Assembly: GCA_964492595.1 (NCBI GenBank)
Contig: CAZBKY010000039.1
Coordinates: 1 to 6,456, forward strand
Reading direction: 5' to 3'
Length of the DNA stretch: 6,456 bases
Source: CAYNFP01 sp964492595
Lineage (GTDB): Bacteria; Bacillota_I; Bacilli_A; RF39; UBA660
Shown: in pieces, positions 6,140-6,456 of the stretch
How the letters are laid out: each line of letters starts with the position of its first letter
Numbering within the stretch: position 1 is the stretch's first letter
Made by a program: the position numbers and the translations under genes
Notes under the pieces: generated by a model
What the model was told of the DNA's origin: nothing
The model's database searches: none
The model's input: only the letters and a program-made list of their open reading frames with translations

Positions 6140-6456
6140 ATGAAAATAAGTACTAATTGGCTTAAAGACTATATAAATATAGAAAAAGAAGACTTAAGAG
6201 AACTTGCCGATAAAATTACTAATATTGGAGTGAATGTTGAAGGAATAAGTGGTGGAATTGATATTCCTAATTTAGTCGTTGGTGAAGTGTTGGAGGTCGA
6301 GTCTCATCCCGATTCCAATCATTTAAATGTATGCAAAGTCAATGTTGGGCAAGAAGTGCTTCAAATAGTCTGTGGGGCACCTAATGTAAGAAAAGGTTTG
6401 AAGGTAATTGTTTCTTTAATCGGAGCTGTTTTACCAGGTAACTTTGAAATCAAAAA
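6140..6456 (+). CDS. pheT: Phenylalanyl-tRNA synthetase beta subunit (3' end cut off by the window)
   Basis: PheT is the large partner of PheS; it binds tRNA-Phe and carries the editing site for mischarged tyrosine. Only the first 105 codons are inside the window, against about 800 for the family. MKISTNWLKDYI is the standard PheT opening. From about residue 42 comes the EMAP-type OB-fold tRNA-binding domain, with VVGEVLEVESHPDSNHLNVC (46-65), LQIVCGAPNVRKG (74-86) and an SLIGAVLPG turn (92-100). GGGAGG (6127-6132), inside the end of pheS, lies seven bases before the ATG, and only two bases separate the pheS stop from it, so the two genes are co-transcribed and probably translated in a coupled way. 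The frame stays open to the window edge. Confidence 0.97.
   Translation, partial: MKISTNWLKDYINIEKEDLRELADKITNIGVNVEGISGGIDIPNLVVGEVLEVESHPDSNHLNVCKVNVGQEVLQIVCGAPNVRKGLKVIVSLIGAVLPGNFEIK

Noticed and set aside
1..6456. Mycoplasma-type code with UGA read as tryptophan, considered because of the AT-rich sequence and RRF style.
   Set aside because: All tryptophans in the recognised proteins are TGG, and the genes reach normal family lengths ending in TAA or TAG.

Overview
The window comes from a very AT-rich genome of the Bacillota type. The evidence is strong AGGAGG-like Shine-Dalgarno sites, a T-box leader in front of pheS, a CX2C-X4-CX2C version of PheS like that of low-GC Gram-positives, and a large FtsX-type ABC permease of a form common in Firmicutes. 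All genes read on the + strand. Tryptophan is encoded by TGG and no gene needs UGA read-through, so the standard bacterial code fits and a mycoplasma-type code does not. The RRF sequence looks somewhat Mollicutes/Erysipelotrichia-like to me, but I cannot place the organism more closely than AT-rich Bacillota.

Layout. (1) Positions 1-3512 hold a two-gene ABC exporter-type operon: the 3' part of a MacB/LolD-like ATPase, overlapping by one base a 986-residue FtsX-family permease with a long extracellular coiled coil. (2) Positions 3515-3995 hold a self-contained small unit: a promoter with near-consensus extended -10, a 100-residue protein I do not recognise, and a strong hairpin/T-run terminator. 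(3) Positions 4010-4602 hold frr (ribosome recycling factor) with a probable promoter of its own. (4) Positions 4603-4856 hold no intact gene but carry protein-like fragments spread over shifted frames, probably the remnant of a decayed small gene. (5) Positions 4857-5097 hold a promoter and a phenylalanine-specific T-box riboswitch. (6) Positions 5109-6456 hold pheS and the 5' part of pheT, the two subunits of phenylalanyl-tRNA synthetase.

How it works together. The ATPase and permease should form one membrane complex of unknown substrate. frr and pheST both serve translation but appear to be separate transcription units. pheST should be induced when uncharged tRNA-Phe binds the T-box, through a UUC specifier and a UGGU pairing with the tRNA acceptor end. 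Most of the window is ordinary housekeeping and transport sequence. The parts least explained are the 100-residue orphan gene and the decayed segment after frr. I see no CRISPR array, insertion sequence, phage gene or defence system here.
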